From Ignavibacteriales bacterium (GTDB lineage: Bacteria > Bacteroidota > Ignavibacteria > UBA10030 > SZUA-254), in contig JACRMQ010000006.1 of assembly GCA_016214905.1 (NCBI GenBank), positions 385,008 to 449,007 of the forward strand: a stretch of 64,000 nucleotides of DNA. The letters run 5' to 3'. A program made the translations under genes and the position numbers. The first letter of the stretch is position 1. Each line of letters starts with the position of its first letter. Shown here piece after piece: positions 1-8,287 of the stretch. A model generated the notes under the pieces. It saw only the letters and a program-made list of their open reading frames with translations. It did no database searches and was not told the DNA's origin.

Positions 1-47
1 ATGCACCTTTGGCGCAGATATTAGGATTTCGGTTTTTTACAAAAGTT

Positions 48-1259
48 ATGTCTAAAAGTAAAAAAGTTATAGAACATTATCGGCACGTAATCGATGAATT
101 TAAATCGAGCGATATCTGTAAAGTTGAACGGATAATTCTTTCTCCTCAATCTGCAGAGATCGATGTTGAATTTCCGAAAGGTTCTCCTTCTAAAGAAGTG
201 TTGAACTTCTGCGCGAATAATTATTTAGGACTTTCAAATCATCCCGCGCTGGTTGATGCCGCGCGAAAAGGATTGGAACAGCACGGTTATGGGATGTCAT
301 CCGTCCGGTTTATCTGCGGTACTCAAGATATTCATAAGGAATTAGAACAAAAGGTTTCGGAATTTCTTGGGACCGAAGACACAATCCTATACTCATCATG
401 CTTCGATGCAAATGGCGGTGTGTTTGAAGCGTTGCTTGGAGAAGAGGATGTAATTCTCTCGGATGAATTAAATCACGCTTCTATTATCGATGGTATTCGA
501 TTGTGCAAAGCCCATCGCTATCGTTACAAACACAACGATATGAACGATCTTGAGATTCATCTCAAACAGTCGATGGATAGAAGATTCAGGATGATCGCGA
601 CTGATGGTGTTTTTTCGATGGATGGTGAACTTGCAAAGCTACCTGAACTTGTCGCGTTAGCAGAAAAATATGATGCGATTTTAATGGTAGATGATTCGCA
701 CGCCACCGGTTTCATCGGTAAAAAGGGAAGAGGCACTCCTGAACATTACGGTGTTATGGAGAAGATAGATATCATTACAACAACGCTCGGGAAAGCTCTC
801 GGCGGTGCATCGGGCGGTTGTGTATCGGGGAGTAAAATATTTATAGATGTTTTGAGACAAAAGTCGAGGCCATACATTTTTTCAAATACTGTCAGTCCGG
901 TAGTGGTTGCCGGAACAATAAAAGCTATTGAGTTGTTGGAACAATCAACAGAGCTTCGTGACAAACTTGAAGAGAATACGAAATATTTCCGTCAAAAAAT
1001 CAAGGAAGCAGGATTTGAAATTATAGATGGATTTCATCCGATTGTGCCAATCATGATTCATAATTCAAAAATTGTACAACAGATGGCGCGCGATTTATAT
1101 TATGAAGGTATTTACGTCATCGGATTTTTCTATCCCATTGTTCCGAAAGGTAAAGACAGGATAAGAGTGCAGATCTCCGCGACTCATGAAAGGCATCACA
1201 TAGACAAAGCGGTTGATGCGTTTACGAAGGTGGGTAGGAAGCTTGGGGTAATTAAATAA
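48..1259 (+). CDS. kbl: Glycine C-acetyltransferase (2-amino-3-ketobutyrate CoA ligase)
   Basis: PLP-dependent alpha-oxoamine synthase that cleaves 2-amino-3-ketobutyrate with CoA to glycine and acetyl-CoA, the second step of threonine breakdown by threonine dehydrogenase. The fold-type I pattern is complete: an 'NNYLGLSNHP' substrate-entry motif, 'DDSHATG' (PLP pyridine contact) and 'TTLGKALGG', whose lysine at about residue 249 should form the Schiff base. The frame is open to the window edge and a TTG occurs at 9, but the ATG at 48 gives 403 residues, close to the usual 395-400. The related KAS/SPT/BioF enzymes are the alternative, but the overall sequence reads as KBL. No threonine dehydrogenase is visible; it could lie just left of the window. 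Confidence 0.93.
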   Translation: MSKSKKVIEHYRHVIDEFKSSDICKVERIILSPQSAEIDVEFPKGSPSKEVLNFCANNYLGLSNHPALVDAARKGLEQHGYGMSSVRFICGTQDIHKELEQKVSEFLGTEDTILYSSCFDANGGVFEALLGEEDVILSDELNHASIIDGIRLCKAHRYRYKHNDMNDLEIHLKQSMDRRFRMIATDGVFSMDGELAKLPELVALAEKYDAILMVDDSHATGFIGKKGRGTPEHYGVMEKIDIITTTLGKALGGASGGCVSGSKIFIDVLRQKSRPYIFSNTVSPVVVAGTIKAIELLEQSTELRDKLEENTKYFRQKIKEAGFEIIDGFHPIVPIMIHNSKIVQQMARDLYYEGIYVIGFFYPIVPKGKDRIRVQISATHERHHIDKAVDAFTKVGRKLGVIK

Positions 1260-1298
1260 TCCTCACCCTCAAGGGGTCGACTAAAAAGAAAATATTTC

Positions 1299-1364
1299 TG
1301 GTAGCCGCAGACTTTATGTCTGCGAAAGCATAACAGAAACGCAACCTGAAGGTTGCGGCTACCA
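1299..1364. repeat. Y-shaped double-hairpin extragenic repeat 1
   Basis: An outer inverted repeat TGGTAGCCGCA (1299-1309) / TGCGGCTACCA (1354-1364) encloses two perfect small hairpins, GCAGAC-tttat-GTCTGC (1307-1323) and GCAACC-tgaa-GGTTGC (1341-1356). The whole could fold as a three-way junction in DNA or RNA. It lies between kbl and mrp. This is the organisation of a paired REP/BIME-type element. Flanking C/G-rich fragments (CCTCACCCTCAAGGGG at 1261 and GGGTAGGGAAGAGGGT near 1388) may be remains of another repeat. No REP-associated transposase is in the window. Confidence 0.7.
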
Positions 1365-1462
1365 CCTAAATCTTATTTATTAGTGAACCCTGGGTAGGGA
1401 AGAGGGTTAGAATTGGGACACAAGATTTAAATATAAAATTGTACATCAATTAGAAAAAGAAA

Positions 1463-2551
1463 ATGAAAAAACCATTAACAGAATCAAATATATTAGAAGC
1501 ATTAAAAATAGTCCGCGATCCCGACTTGAATAAAGATATTGTATCTCTCAATTTTATCAAAGATATAAATATCGAAGGGAAAGATGTAAGTTTTAAAATT
1601 GAACTTACAACTCCTGCCTGTCCGGTACGCGATGAATTTAAAAAACTTGCCGAGACTGCCATTCGCAATCAAATTGAAGGAGTTGGAAATCTTGCAATCG
1701 AGATGACGGCGAGTGTTCGCGCAAACAACATCCAGCAGCATATTGATCTGCTTCCCAATGTTAAAACAACAATTGCAGTTGCAAGCGGCAAAGGCGGCGT
1801 TGGCAAATCAACGGTTGCTGTTAATCTTGCAGTTTCGCTTGCGCTTGATGGTGCAAAAGTGGGTTTGCTGGATGCCGATATTTACGGACCGAGTATTCCA
1901 TTGATGATGGGAATAAATGAACGTCCAAATATCCAAAATCAAAAATTAGTCCCGCTTGAAGCGCACGGTGTTAAAGTTATGTCGATCGGATTCCTCGTTG
2001 ATCCATCGCAGGCGGTGATTTGGCGAGGACCGATGGTCAGCGGTGCCGTCAAACAGTTTATGTCGGATGTGGACTGGGGTGAGCTCGATTATCTTGTATT
2101 CGATCTTCCTCCGGGTACGGGCGATATTCATCTTACACTTGTGCAGACAATTCCACTGACAGGTTCGGTAGTCGTAACAACACCACAGGATATTTCTCTT
2201 GCCGACGCGCGAAAAGCATATGCAATGTTTGAGAAGGTAAACGTTCCGGTTCTTGGAATTATTGAGAATATGAGTTATTATATATGTAACCACTGCGGAA
2301 ACCGTGAAGATATTTTCCACACAGGCGGTGGAAAGAAAGCTGCCGGTGAGTTAGGTGTTCCTTTTTTAGGTGAGATACCTATTTACACTCCGATCAGGAT
2401 TGGCGGAGATGTTGGTAAACCGATAGTTATATCGGAACCTGATGCTGAGCAAAGCAAAATCATCCGGCAGATTACACGGAACATGGCGGCGCAATTAAGT
2501 ATTGCTCAATTATCAGGAAAATTAAATCAGAAAGTTGAGATTAGTTTGTGA
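1463..2551 (+). CDS. mrp: Mrp/ApbC/NBP35-family Fe-S carrier ATPase
   Basis: Cytosolic P-loop ATPase that holds and transfers [4Fe-4S] clusters to apoproteins. The N-terminal ~90 residues form a MIP18/DUF59 domain ('ALKIVRDPDLNKDIV', with 'TTPACPV'). A MinD-like ATPase follows, with the deviant Walker A 'SGKGGVGKS' at about 107-115 and the 'DLPPGTGD' motif. The C-terminal CxxC 'CNHCG' near residue 275 bridges the cluster in the dimer. At 362 residues it is the normal length for DUF59-Mrp fusions. The next gene is an NFU scaffold, so the pair forms a small Fe-S delivery module separate from the suf operon at 30-38 kb. Confidence 0.95.
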   Translation: MKKPLTESNILEALKIVRDPDLNKDIVSLNFIKDINIEGKDVSFKIELTTPACPVRDEFKKLAETAIRNQIEGVGNLAIEMTASVRANNIQQHIDLLPNVKTTIAVASGKGGVGKSTVAVNLAVSLALDGAKVGLLDADIYGPSIPLMMGINERPNIQNQKLVPLEAHGVKVMSIGFLVDPSQAVIWRGPMVSGAVKQFMSDVDWGELDYLVFDLPPGTGDIHLTLVQTIPLTGSVVVTTPQDISLADARKAYAMFEKVNVPVLGIIENMSYYICNHCGNREDIFHTGGGKKAAGELGVPFLGEIPIYTPIRIGGDVGKPIVISEPDAEQSKIIRQITRNMAAQLSIAQLSGKLNQKVEISL

Positions 2552-2563
2552 GAATGTTTATTG

Positions 2564-2672
2564 TTTTGACCCCTTTTGTGTTTTCCCCTCATCGAGGGGA
2601 AAAGGATAGGCTGTATTAATTTGTTGAGTCGGCTTTTTGTCCCCCTTCAGAAGGGGGACGATAGGGGGTCGT
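2564..2672. repeat. Y-shaped double-hairpin extragenic repeat 2
   Basis: An outer stem GACCCC (2568-2573) / GGGGTC (2665-2670) encloses two long hairpins: TTTTCCCCTC-atc-GAGGGGAAAA (2581-2603) and GTCCCCCTT-cag-AAGGGGGAC (2639-2659). The plan of two hairpins inside a closing stem is the same as in the element at 1299-1364, but the sequence is different. It fills most of the gap between mrp and nfu. It could act as a transcription attenuator or mRNA stabiliser, but the palindromic pair suggests a REP-like mobile repeat. Confidence 0.7.
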
Positions 2673-2709
2673 ATTATAAATATCGTCTAAAATATTTTAG
2701 GATTTGTAC

Positions 2710-2958
2710 ATGGAAGAACAGAAAGCTTTGACAGTAAAAGAAAAAGTAGAGATGGCACTTCAGATGTGCCGTCCGTATCTACAAGCCGATGGCGGCGATG
2801 TTGAGTTGGTTAGAGTTACAGACGATGGTATTGCCGAAGTGCGATTGCAGGGAATGTGCGGCGGCTGTCCAATGTCGCAGATGACACTGCGGGCAGGGAT
2901 AGAGCGTGCTGTTCTTCAATGCGCGCCAGAGATTAAAAGGGTGGAAGCGGTGAAATGA
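2710..2958 (+). CDS. NifU C-terminal-domain (NFU) Fe-S scaffold/carrier
   Basis: Single-domain NFU protein of 82 residues that binds a [4Fe-4S] cluster at a dimer interface and passes it to client proteins. It shows the family signature 'LQADGGDVELV' and the cluster cysteines in 'MCGGCPMSQ' (C50 and C53). A TTG at 2704 is possible, but AGGA at 2699-2702 sits 7 nt before the ATG at 2710, so the ATG is preferred. It lacks the N-terminal NifU/IscU scaffold domain and is not an A-type carrier. Its position after mrp supports a joint role in cluster trafficking. Confidence 0.92.
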   Translation: MEEQKALTVKEKVEMALQMCRPYLQADGGDVELVRVTDDGIAEVRLQGMCGGCPMSQMTLRAGIERAVLQCAPEIKRVEAVK

Positions 2959-3037
2959 ACAGGAAATATTGCGAAGTTTGTCCAGTTTAAACTAAGTTGA
3001 ACCATCACAAGGTTACTCTGATTCCTCCTTCGCAAGG

Positions 3038-3700
3038 TTACAAGCCCTCAATCTCACTAACCTTTCCATCCTTAATTTGAATAATTCTTCCTCCAGCTTT
3101 TCTTACAATATCATAGTTGTGTGTTGAGAGGATGACCGCAGTTCCGTGTGAGTTAATCGTTTTCATCAACTGAAGTATATCAAGCGCAGTTGTCGGATCA
3201 AGATTACCGGTTGGTTCATCTGCAAGGAGCACTATCGGTTCATTCACCATTGCTCGGGCAAAAACCACTCTCTGTTGTTCACCGCCGGAGAGTTCTTCGG
3301 GCATACTATCGCGCTTATGGCTTAAACCGACGTCGGCAAGCACCCGCAGGACACGATTACCAATTTCATTTCGTTTCACTCCGGTAACATGCAAAGCAAA
3401 TGCGACATTATCATAAACATTTTTATCTTCAAGAAGTTTGTAATCCTGAAAAACAACCCCAATCTGTCTGCGTATTTTAGGTATTTCTCTTTTTTTAATT
3501 GTAGATGATGTATAACCTGCGATAGATACGTTTCCTTCGTCAGGTAAGAGATCAAAATAAACTAATTTCAACAATGTGGTTTTTCCAACACCTGATTCTC
3601 CAACCAAAGAGACAAAATCTCCAGGTTTAATGTTAAGAGTAACATCCTGGAGAATCGGTTGTGAATTGTATGAGATGGAGACATTTTCAAAATGTATCAT
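3038..3700 (-). CDS. ftsE: FtsE-type ABC transporter ATPase
   Basis: ATP-binding subunit that with the membrane protein FtsX couples cytokinesis to septal peptidoglycan hydrolases. All ABC motifs are intact: Walker A 'GESGVGKTT' (34-42), Q-loop 'QDYKLL', signature 'LSGGEQQR', Walker B '[12 protein letters not shown]' and the H-loop 'STHNY'. The 220-residue length fits FtsE. It starts 2 nt after the pdxA stop codon, so the two are probably cotranscribed. FtsX would normally be adjacent but is absent here. LolD/MacB-type ATPases are close relatives, so the FtsE name rests on overall resemblance. Confidence 0.82.
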   Translation of the reverse strand: MIHFENVSISYNSQPILQDVTLNIKPGDFVSLVGESGVGKTTLLKLVYFDLLPDEGNVSIAGYTSSTIKKREIPKIRRQIGVVFQDYKLLEDKNVYDNVAFALHVTGVKRNEIGNRVLRVLADVGLSHKRDSMPEELSGGEQQRVVFARAMVNEPIVLLADEPTGNLDPTTALDILQLMKTINSHGTAVILSTHNYDIVRKAGGRIIQIKDGKVSEIEGL

Positions 3701-3702
3701 AT

Positions 3703-4701
3703 TTATTTTCGTTTTCTGTTTTTAATAATCTGAACGGCTAATCTTATCGCTTCAATCATGCTGGATGGGTTTGCAATTCCTTTACCTGCTATATCGAACG
3801 CTGTCCCATGATCGGGCGAAGTACGGACAATCGGTAGACCAGCAGTGTAATTGACTCCGATATTGAATCCCATCATCTTCAAAGGTATCAATCCCTGATC
3901 ATGATACATTGCAAGCACTGCATCGTAATTCTTGTAAGAGTTCATTCCAAAAAATCCATCAGGTGGAAATGGACCATCGACATGAATTCTATTCCGTTTT
4001 GCAACGCGAATTGCGGGTTTAATGATATCTATCTCTTCATCACCGATCGACCCATTTTCTCCCGCATGAGGATTTAAACCGAGTACGGCGATCTTCGGAT
4101 GTCGAATTCCAAAATCCCTACTCAAAGAAGAATGAACAATTGAAATCTTATCGATGATTAATTCTTTCGAAAGTCTTTTAGCAATTAATCTAACAGGCAA
4201 GTGAATGGTGGCTAATCCTATTCGTAATTTATTGGCGATGAGCATCATGCATACATTATCGGTATTGCAAATCTTCGCGAGCATTTCTGTTTGTCCGGGG
4301 AAGAGGTAATTCGCTAAATGAAGTGCTTCTTTCGAAATTGGCGCCGTGACCATTCCATCAACAATGTTTCGTTTGCAGAGTTCGGCAGCGAATGCAATTG
4401 CTTCACCTGCGTATTCACCGGCTTCGCGTGAGATTTTTCCGGATTTAATAACGGGAATCTGGAATTTCCTGAGGTGAAAAACAGGTATATCTTGAGTAGA
4501 AAATTTCCCCGGTATCGAATCTATTTCTTTAAAGTGTATCCGCTGTTTAATCCCCATCGCATAATGCTCAAAAACATCGATTGATCCGATCACCAAAGGA
4601 ACACAAAGGTTTTGAACGATTTGAGAACTCAGACCCCTCAAGATAATTTCAGGACCAATTCCATTATAATCTCCCATAGTAATTGCAATTATTGGCTTCA
4701 T
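3703..4701 (-). CDS. pdxA: 4-hydroxythreonine-4-phosphate dehydrogenase
   Basis: NAD-dependent metal enzyme of the DXP-dependent pyridoxal 5'-phosphate pathway. It oxidises 4-phosphohydroxy-L-threonine to an intermediate that condenses with deoxyxylulose 5-phosphate. Family motifs are 'ITMGDYNGIGPEI' at the N terminus, 'TAPISKEAL', 'GLNPHAGENG' and 'MYHDQGLIPLK', which supplies a metal-binding histidine. Its 332 residues are full length. The product, PLP, is the cofactor of the three PLP enzymes elsewhere in the window (kbl, iscS, sufS). ftsE follows on the same strand. Confidence 0.95.
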   Translation of the reverse strand: MKPIIAITMGDYNGIGPEIILRGLSSQIVQNLCVPLVIGSIDVFEHYAMGIKQRIHFKEIDSIPGKFSTQDIPVFHLRKFQIPVIKSGKISREAGEYAGEAIAFAAELCKRNIVDGMVTAPISKEALHLANYLFPGQTEMLAKICNTDNVCMMLIANKLRIGLATIHLPVRLIAKRLSKELIIDKISIVHSSLSRDFGIRHPKIAVLGLNPHAGENGSIGDEEIDIIKPAIRVAKRNRIHVDGPFPPDGFFGMNSYKNYDAVLAMYHDQGLIPLKMMGFNIGVNYTAGLPIVRTSPDHGTAFDIAGKGIANPSSMIEAIRLAVQIIKNRKRK

Positions 4702-4809
4702 TCAGCGGTACAAATAAATTTTAAAAAGATGAAAATTAAAAGAAAATCACAAATAATGTACAAATGCTGGTGTAGAAATCCAAAAAATCTGATATTAGCA
4801 ACAATCCTC

Positions 4810-4838
4810 TTGACTCTAAGTGATAAGTTTCATATCTT
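4810..4838 (+). promoter_or_regulatory. Candidate sigma-70-type promoter
   Basis: TTGACT at 4810-4815, exactly 17 bp, then TATCTT at 4833-4838. It faces the exported-protein genes at 4969 and 6825. The predicted start, near 4845, would give a 5' leader of about 120 nt containing a terminator-like hairpin. Confidence 0.45.
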
Positions 4839-4886
4839 CATGGCGATGGAGTCACTATCATCAAAGATAAAGTATTAACTATATTT

Positions 4887-4929
4887 ACCTCTTCGGAACT
4901 GAATCAGCTCTGATGAGGTTTTGTTTTTT
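4887..4929 (+). terminator. Possible terminator/attenuator in the leader of the 4969 gene
   Basis: ACCTC (4887-4891) can pair with GAGGT (4915-4919), followed by a T-rich run to 4929. The 5-bp stem and long loop make it weak. It lies between the candidate promoter at 4810 and the next gene start, so it could attenuate that gene or end a short RNA of about 85 nt. Confidence 0.35.
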
Positions 4930-4968
4930 ATTAATCAACAATATCAATAATTTAAATTAGGAGATATT

Positions 4969-6804
4969 ATGAAAGTATTGTTTCTGTTTATGGTGGTTAT
5001 TTGTCTGATCCTGAGCGGAATTGTTTATGCGCAGGTGGCAGTAACTTCACAACAAAGTTCCGGAACGGTTCAGCAAAGCGGTTCTAATCCAAAAACGATT
5101 GCTGCTGCACCCATTTATGTTCCGAACAAAATATCCTATCAGGGTTTACTAACAACCCCACTAGGTATGCCTGTTCCTGATGGATTGTACGATATTAAAT
5201 TCGAACTTTTCAACGATCTTTCTGCGGGGGCAAGTCAGTGGATGGAAACTCAGACTAGCATACCGGTAAAGCAGGGAACATTCAGTGTTCTTCTTGGTTC
5301 AGTAACACCGTTACTCGGGATATTCTATCAGTCGCTATGGTTAGAGGTGACTGCAGTAAGCGGTTCAGGTATCAGTTCACCTATTACATTTTCGCCTCGC
5401 AGTGAACTCGGTTCTGCGGCATATTCTCTCGGTCCGTGGCTGCAAGATCCAAATGGATATTACTTGAATAATATCAGCGCCAGCATTGGTGCAGCTCCCG
5501 GGAATTTTTACGGCCGCGCTCTTGAAGGTCTTGATATCAAACCCGGTACTGATTTTGCCGGGGTCAGGGTCCAATCAGCGTACACTTCCGGATTTTGGGC
5601 AGATAAACCAAATGCAAGCGGACGCAACTACCTTGTGCTAACAACAGGTGGAGCAGACAGATGGAGTTTGGGAACGATGTTCAATGATAATTTTGGTATT
5701 TATAATTGGCCAAATGCCAGATATGATTTTTACGCGACGATGGATGGTCTTGTTGGTATAGGTACGAGTGCCCCGACAAAAAAATTAGATGTCAATGGTA
5801 CCACCCAATTAAAAGATACGTTAATTGTTGGCAGTACAGGATCCAGTGGTAAAATTGATGTTTATCAAAACGGTTTAGCAACTCCAATGGCATCCATTGA
5901 GGAACATGTAACTTATGGCGGTAGAATTCGGTTATTTAATAACTCGGAGTATATGACACAACGCTTTGAACCGGATTTTAATGGCTCAGGAGGATTTATG
6001 TCAATCTATCGAGATATTGGTACTCCCGGTTTTGAAGTTGACGGAAATTATAATGGGACAAATAATCCCCATGTTTCCATCTACGGGTCGTCCAAATCAG
6101 CATTATTTTATATGGATCAGACAGCAGATGCATCTGTCCAATTACCGGATAGTTCTATCTCTTCATCAGAAATATTGGATGAACCGGGTATATCGAATAG
6201 CCAATCAGCATCTTTCATTAGTAATACTGCCACTGGGACTATTATTGCGATCGATTCGGTTGATATCACAATCCCGGCAGCAGGGTACATCGAGGTTACG
6301 GGTGGTGCATGGTTAAATATTAATCATGTTACAGGCACTACTACGGAAGTATGGTTAGGTATCAATAATGTAGGAGCAGCTCAAAGTACTTATCCCGGTC
6401 TCGGAGTTGTCCGGTTACCAGGTGAAATGCCAACCTCTGTTTCAGCATATGGATATCCAGGTACAACGTCAAGATTTTATTCAGTAGCAGCAGGTACTTA
6501 TCGTTATTTTTTGAATCTTCGATTTTTTGGTGCAGGCACCTATGCACAAGCCGGCATGCCACATATCCGAGCAATATATTTTCCAACTCTATATGGTACT
6601 TCGACAGTTATTAGCCCAACAGCATTTTACAATCCGGATAGCAAAACGGATGGCTCTGAGCAGATTAATATTGATCAGATAAAAATATCACCTGAAGAAC
6701 ATTTGCAGCAATTAAAAGCAAAAGCAGCTCAACTTAAGAGTGAATTGGAAGCTACTATTAAGCAGCTAGATAGTAATGGATCTCCAAACGGTTCAGAACG
6801 ATAA
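4969..6804 (+). CDS. Exported protein of unknown function with C-terminal coiled coil
   Basis: Not a named family that I recognise. A classical signal peptide (residues 1 to about 22, ending 'VYAQ') is followed by a low-complexity S/Q/T linker. Residues ~50-160 form a domain starting 'PNKISYQGLLTTPLG', of the beta-rich type seen at the start of many large surface proteins in this group. A fibre-like middle has 'KKLDVNGTTQLKD', which resembles tail-spike/adhesin stalk segments. The last ~35 residues ('LQQLKAKAAQLKSELEATI') are a heptad-rich coiled coil, suggesting a trimeric fibre. There is no T9SS sorting domain. AGGAG at 4959-4963 supports the start. The next gene, 20 nt downstream, encodes a T9SS cargo, so the two may form one surface structure. 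Confidence 0.75.
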   Translation: MKVLFLFMVVICLILSGIVYAQVAVTSQQSSGTVQQSGSNPKTIAAAPIYVPNKISYQGLLTTPLGMPVPDGLYDIKFELFNDLSAGASQWMETQTSIPVKQGTFSVLLGSVTPLLGIFYQSLWLEVTAVSGSGISSPITFSPRSELGSAAYSLGPWLQDPNGYYLNNISASIGAAPGNFYGRALEGLDIKPGTDFAGVRVQSAYTSGFWADKPNASGRNYLVLTTGGADRWSLGTMFNDNFGIYNWPNARYDFYATMDGLVGIGTSAPTKKLDVNGTTQLKDTLIVGSTGSSGKIDVYQNGLATPMASIEEHVTYGGRIRLFNNSEYMTQRFEPDFNGSGGFMSIYRDIGTPGFEVDGNYNGTNNPHVSIYGSSKSALFYMDQTADASVQLPDSSISSSEILDEPGISNSQSASFISNTATGTIIAIDSVDITIPAAGYIEVTGGAWLNINHVTGTTTEVWLGINNVGAAQSTYPGLGVVRLPGEMPTSVSAYGYPGTTSRFYSVAAGTYRYFLNLRFFGAGTYAQAGMPHIRAIYFPTLYGTSTVISPTAFYNPDSKTDGSEQINIDQIKISPEEHLQQLKAKAAQLKSELEATIKQLDSNGSPNGSER

Positions 6805-6824
6805 TTAAACCGACAGGTGAAACC

Positions 6825-8234
6825 ATGAAAACAATAATAATCATATTCACATTGCTGATCCTAAGCTTACCGCTTAGCGGTCAGTTGACCCATCCTTGGT
6901 CGGTTGCAGATGGCGGTGGCGGAAAATCCACCGGCGGAGTATTAACACTGCAATCTTCTATCGGTCAGACTGCTGCACAACGAATGGTTCATATCGATAC
7001 CGGTAAGATCATGGATGGTGGCTACATCCCGGGTATACGATCTCAGGGTGGATATTGGATGATGAGTTCTGTGGTACCACAGGCATCATGGAATTTAGTC
7101 TCCCCACCGGTTCGTACTGCAGATATGAGACCAGGAGTAATTTATCCAAGTGCAGGTCCTTATGCGTACGCATATAACGGCACGTACGCAGTTGAAGATA
7201 CCCTCAAAGCAGGAAATGCGTATTGGATAAAATATTCGACACCACCTCCCTCGGCATATCAAATCCAGGGTAGCGCAGTAACACGCGAAACTGTTTTTGT
7301 TTTTCCGGGTTGGACTATGGTTGGAGCTCTATCTTTCCCGATTAAAACATCGATGGTTACTCCGTTATCGCCCGTTACGTTCACAACCGTATTTTACGGA
7401 TACAATGGTACGTATTTTGTGGAAGACACTCTTAAACCGGGAAACGGATACTGGGTAAAAACTTCTAACCCCGGTTATGTTGTTCTGGCTAATAGTTCTT
7501 CGATGCTTGAACCGTCTATCAAAACAATTGTTGAGAATGACGATGCAGAATCAAATCCATTATCTGCAAAAAGTCAATTTTCTTCGCTTGATGTTGAAGA
7601 TAATGATGGAAATAAGCAATCGGTTCGGTTCAGTTCGTCAACTTATAAAGGTGATTTGAACAGGTTCGAGTTACCTCCGATACCACCGGGCGGAATGGAT
7701 GTTCGATTTGCATCGGGCAGATTTGCCGAAGCACCGGTTGCAGATCGTGAAGGGAAGCAGGTATTTCCGCTCAGAATCAGCGGTGGATTGTTCCCGCTAA
7801 AAATAAAATGGGATTCACCGCTCGCGCATAACGGTTACATCGAGGTAACATATCAGGGTGAAAAACCGAAACAGCATTCTTTGGCTCAACAAGGATCGGT
7901 CACTATAAACGAGGATAATTTTGTCAGTGCTAAGATAATCATTCAGCATTCTGTTACGAAAGAATTGCCGAAGGAATTCGCGCTTTATCAAAACTATCCC
8001 AATCCTTTCAATCCGACAACTAAGATAAGATACGATTTGCCGAAAAATTCGATGGTGAGTCTGAAAATCTTTAATCTAATCGGACAGGAAGTATTCACAC
8101 TTGTTGATGGAATGGAGGAAGCCGGATACAAAACGGTTGAGGTTAATGCGGAAACACTGCCGAGCGGAGTTTATTTCTACCGTTTGCAAACTGATGACGT
8201 AACATTTACGAAGAAATTTATACTGCTTCGTTAA
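6825..8234 (+). CDS. T9SS type A sorting domain-containing exported protein
   Basis: A 469-residue protein with signal peptide (1 to about 20, 'LPLSGQ'). The N-terminal segment 'HPWSVADGGGGKSTGG' is of a kind often found in Ignavibacteria surface proteins. Two related beta modules follow, each with a 'YNGTY(A/F)VEDTLK' and 'GNxYWxK' pattern. The C-terminal ~85 residues are a T9SS type A sorting domain: '[17 protein letters not shown]', 'LIGQEVFTLVDG' and 'SGVYFYRLQT'. This domain sends proteins across the outer membrane, where it is normally removed. The substrate or function of the passenger is unknown. A strong terminator follows immediately. Confidence 0.88.
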   Translation: MKTIIIIFTLLILSLPLSGQLTHPWSVADGGGGKSTGGVLTLQSSIGQTAAQRMVHIDTGKIMDGGYIPGIRSQGGYWMMSSVVPQASWNLVSPPVRTADMRPGVIYPSAGPYAYAYNGTYAVEDTLKAGNAYWIKYSTPPPSAYQIQGSAVTRETVFVFPGWTMVGALSFPIKTSMVTPLSPVTFTTVFYGYNGTYFVEDTLKPGNGYWVKTSNPGYVVLANSSSMLEPSIKTIVENDDAESNPLSAKSQFSSLDVEDNDGNKQSVRFSSSTYKGDLNRFELPPIPPGGMDVRFASGRFAEAPVADREGKQVFPLRISGGLFPLKIKWDSPLAHNGYIEVTYQGEKPKQHSLAQQGSVTINEDNFVSAKIIIQHSVTKELPKEFALYQNYPNPFNPTTKIRYDLPKNSMVSLKIFNLIGQEVFTLVDGMEEAGYKTVEVNAETLPSGVYFYRLQTDDVTFTKKFILLR

Positions 8235-8255
8235 TCAGTCATTCAAATATATTTA

Positions 8256-8287
8256 AGCGGTGCATCTGATCGATGCGCCGCTTTTTT
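8256..8287 (+). terminator. Rho-independent terminator after the T9SS gene
   Basis: An 11-bp stem, AGCGGTGCATC (8256-8266) / GATGCGCCGCT (8272-8282), with one T-G pair and a 5-nt loop, runs directly into TTTTTT. It ends the 4969-8234 transcription unit and abuts the 3' end of the convergent pepA gene. Confidence 0.9.

Noticed and set aside
1-24. Reading frame MHLWRRY-stop at the left edge, possibly the tail of an upstream gene such as threonine dehydrogenase
   Set aside because: Seven codons are too few to support a call.
4612-4878. Plus-strand open frame of 88 codons overlapping the 5' end of pdxA
   Set aside because: No ribosome binding site, overlaps a well-supported gene on the other strand, and its residues resemble no protein family.
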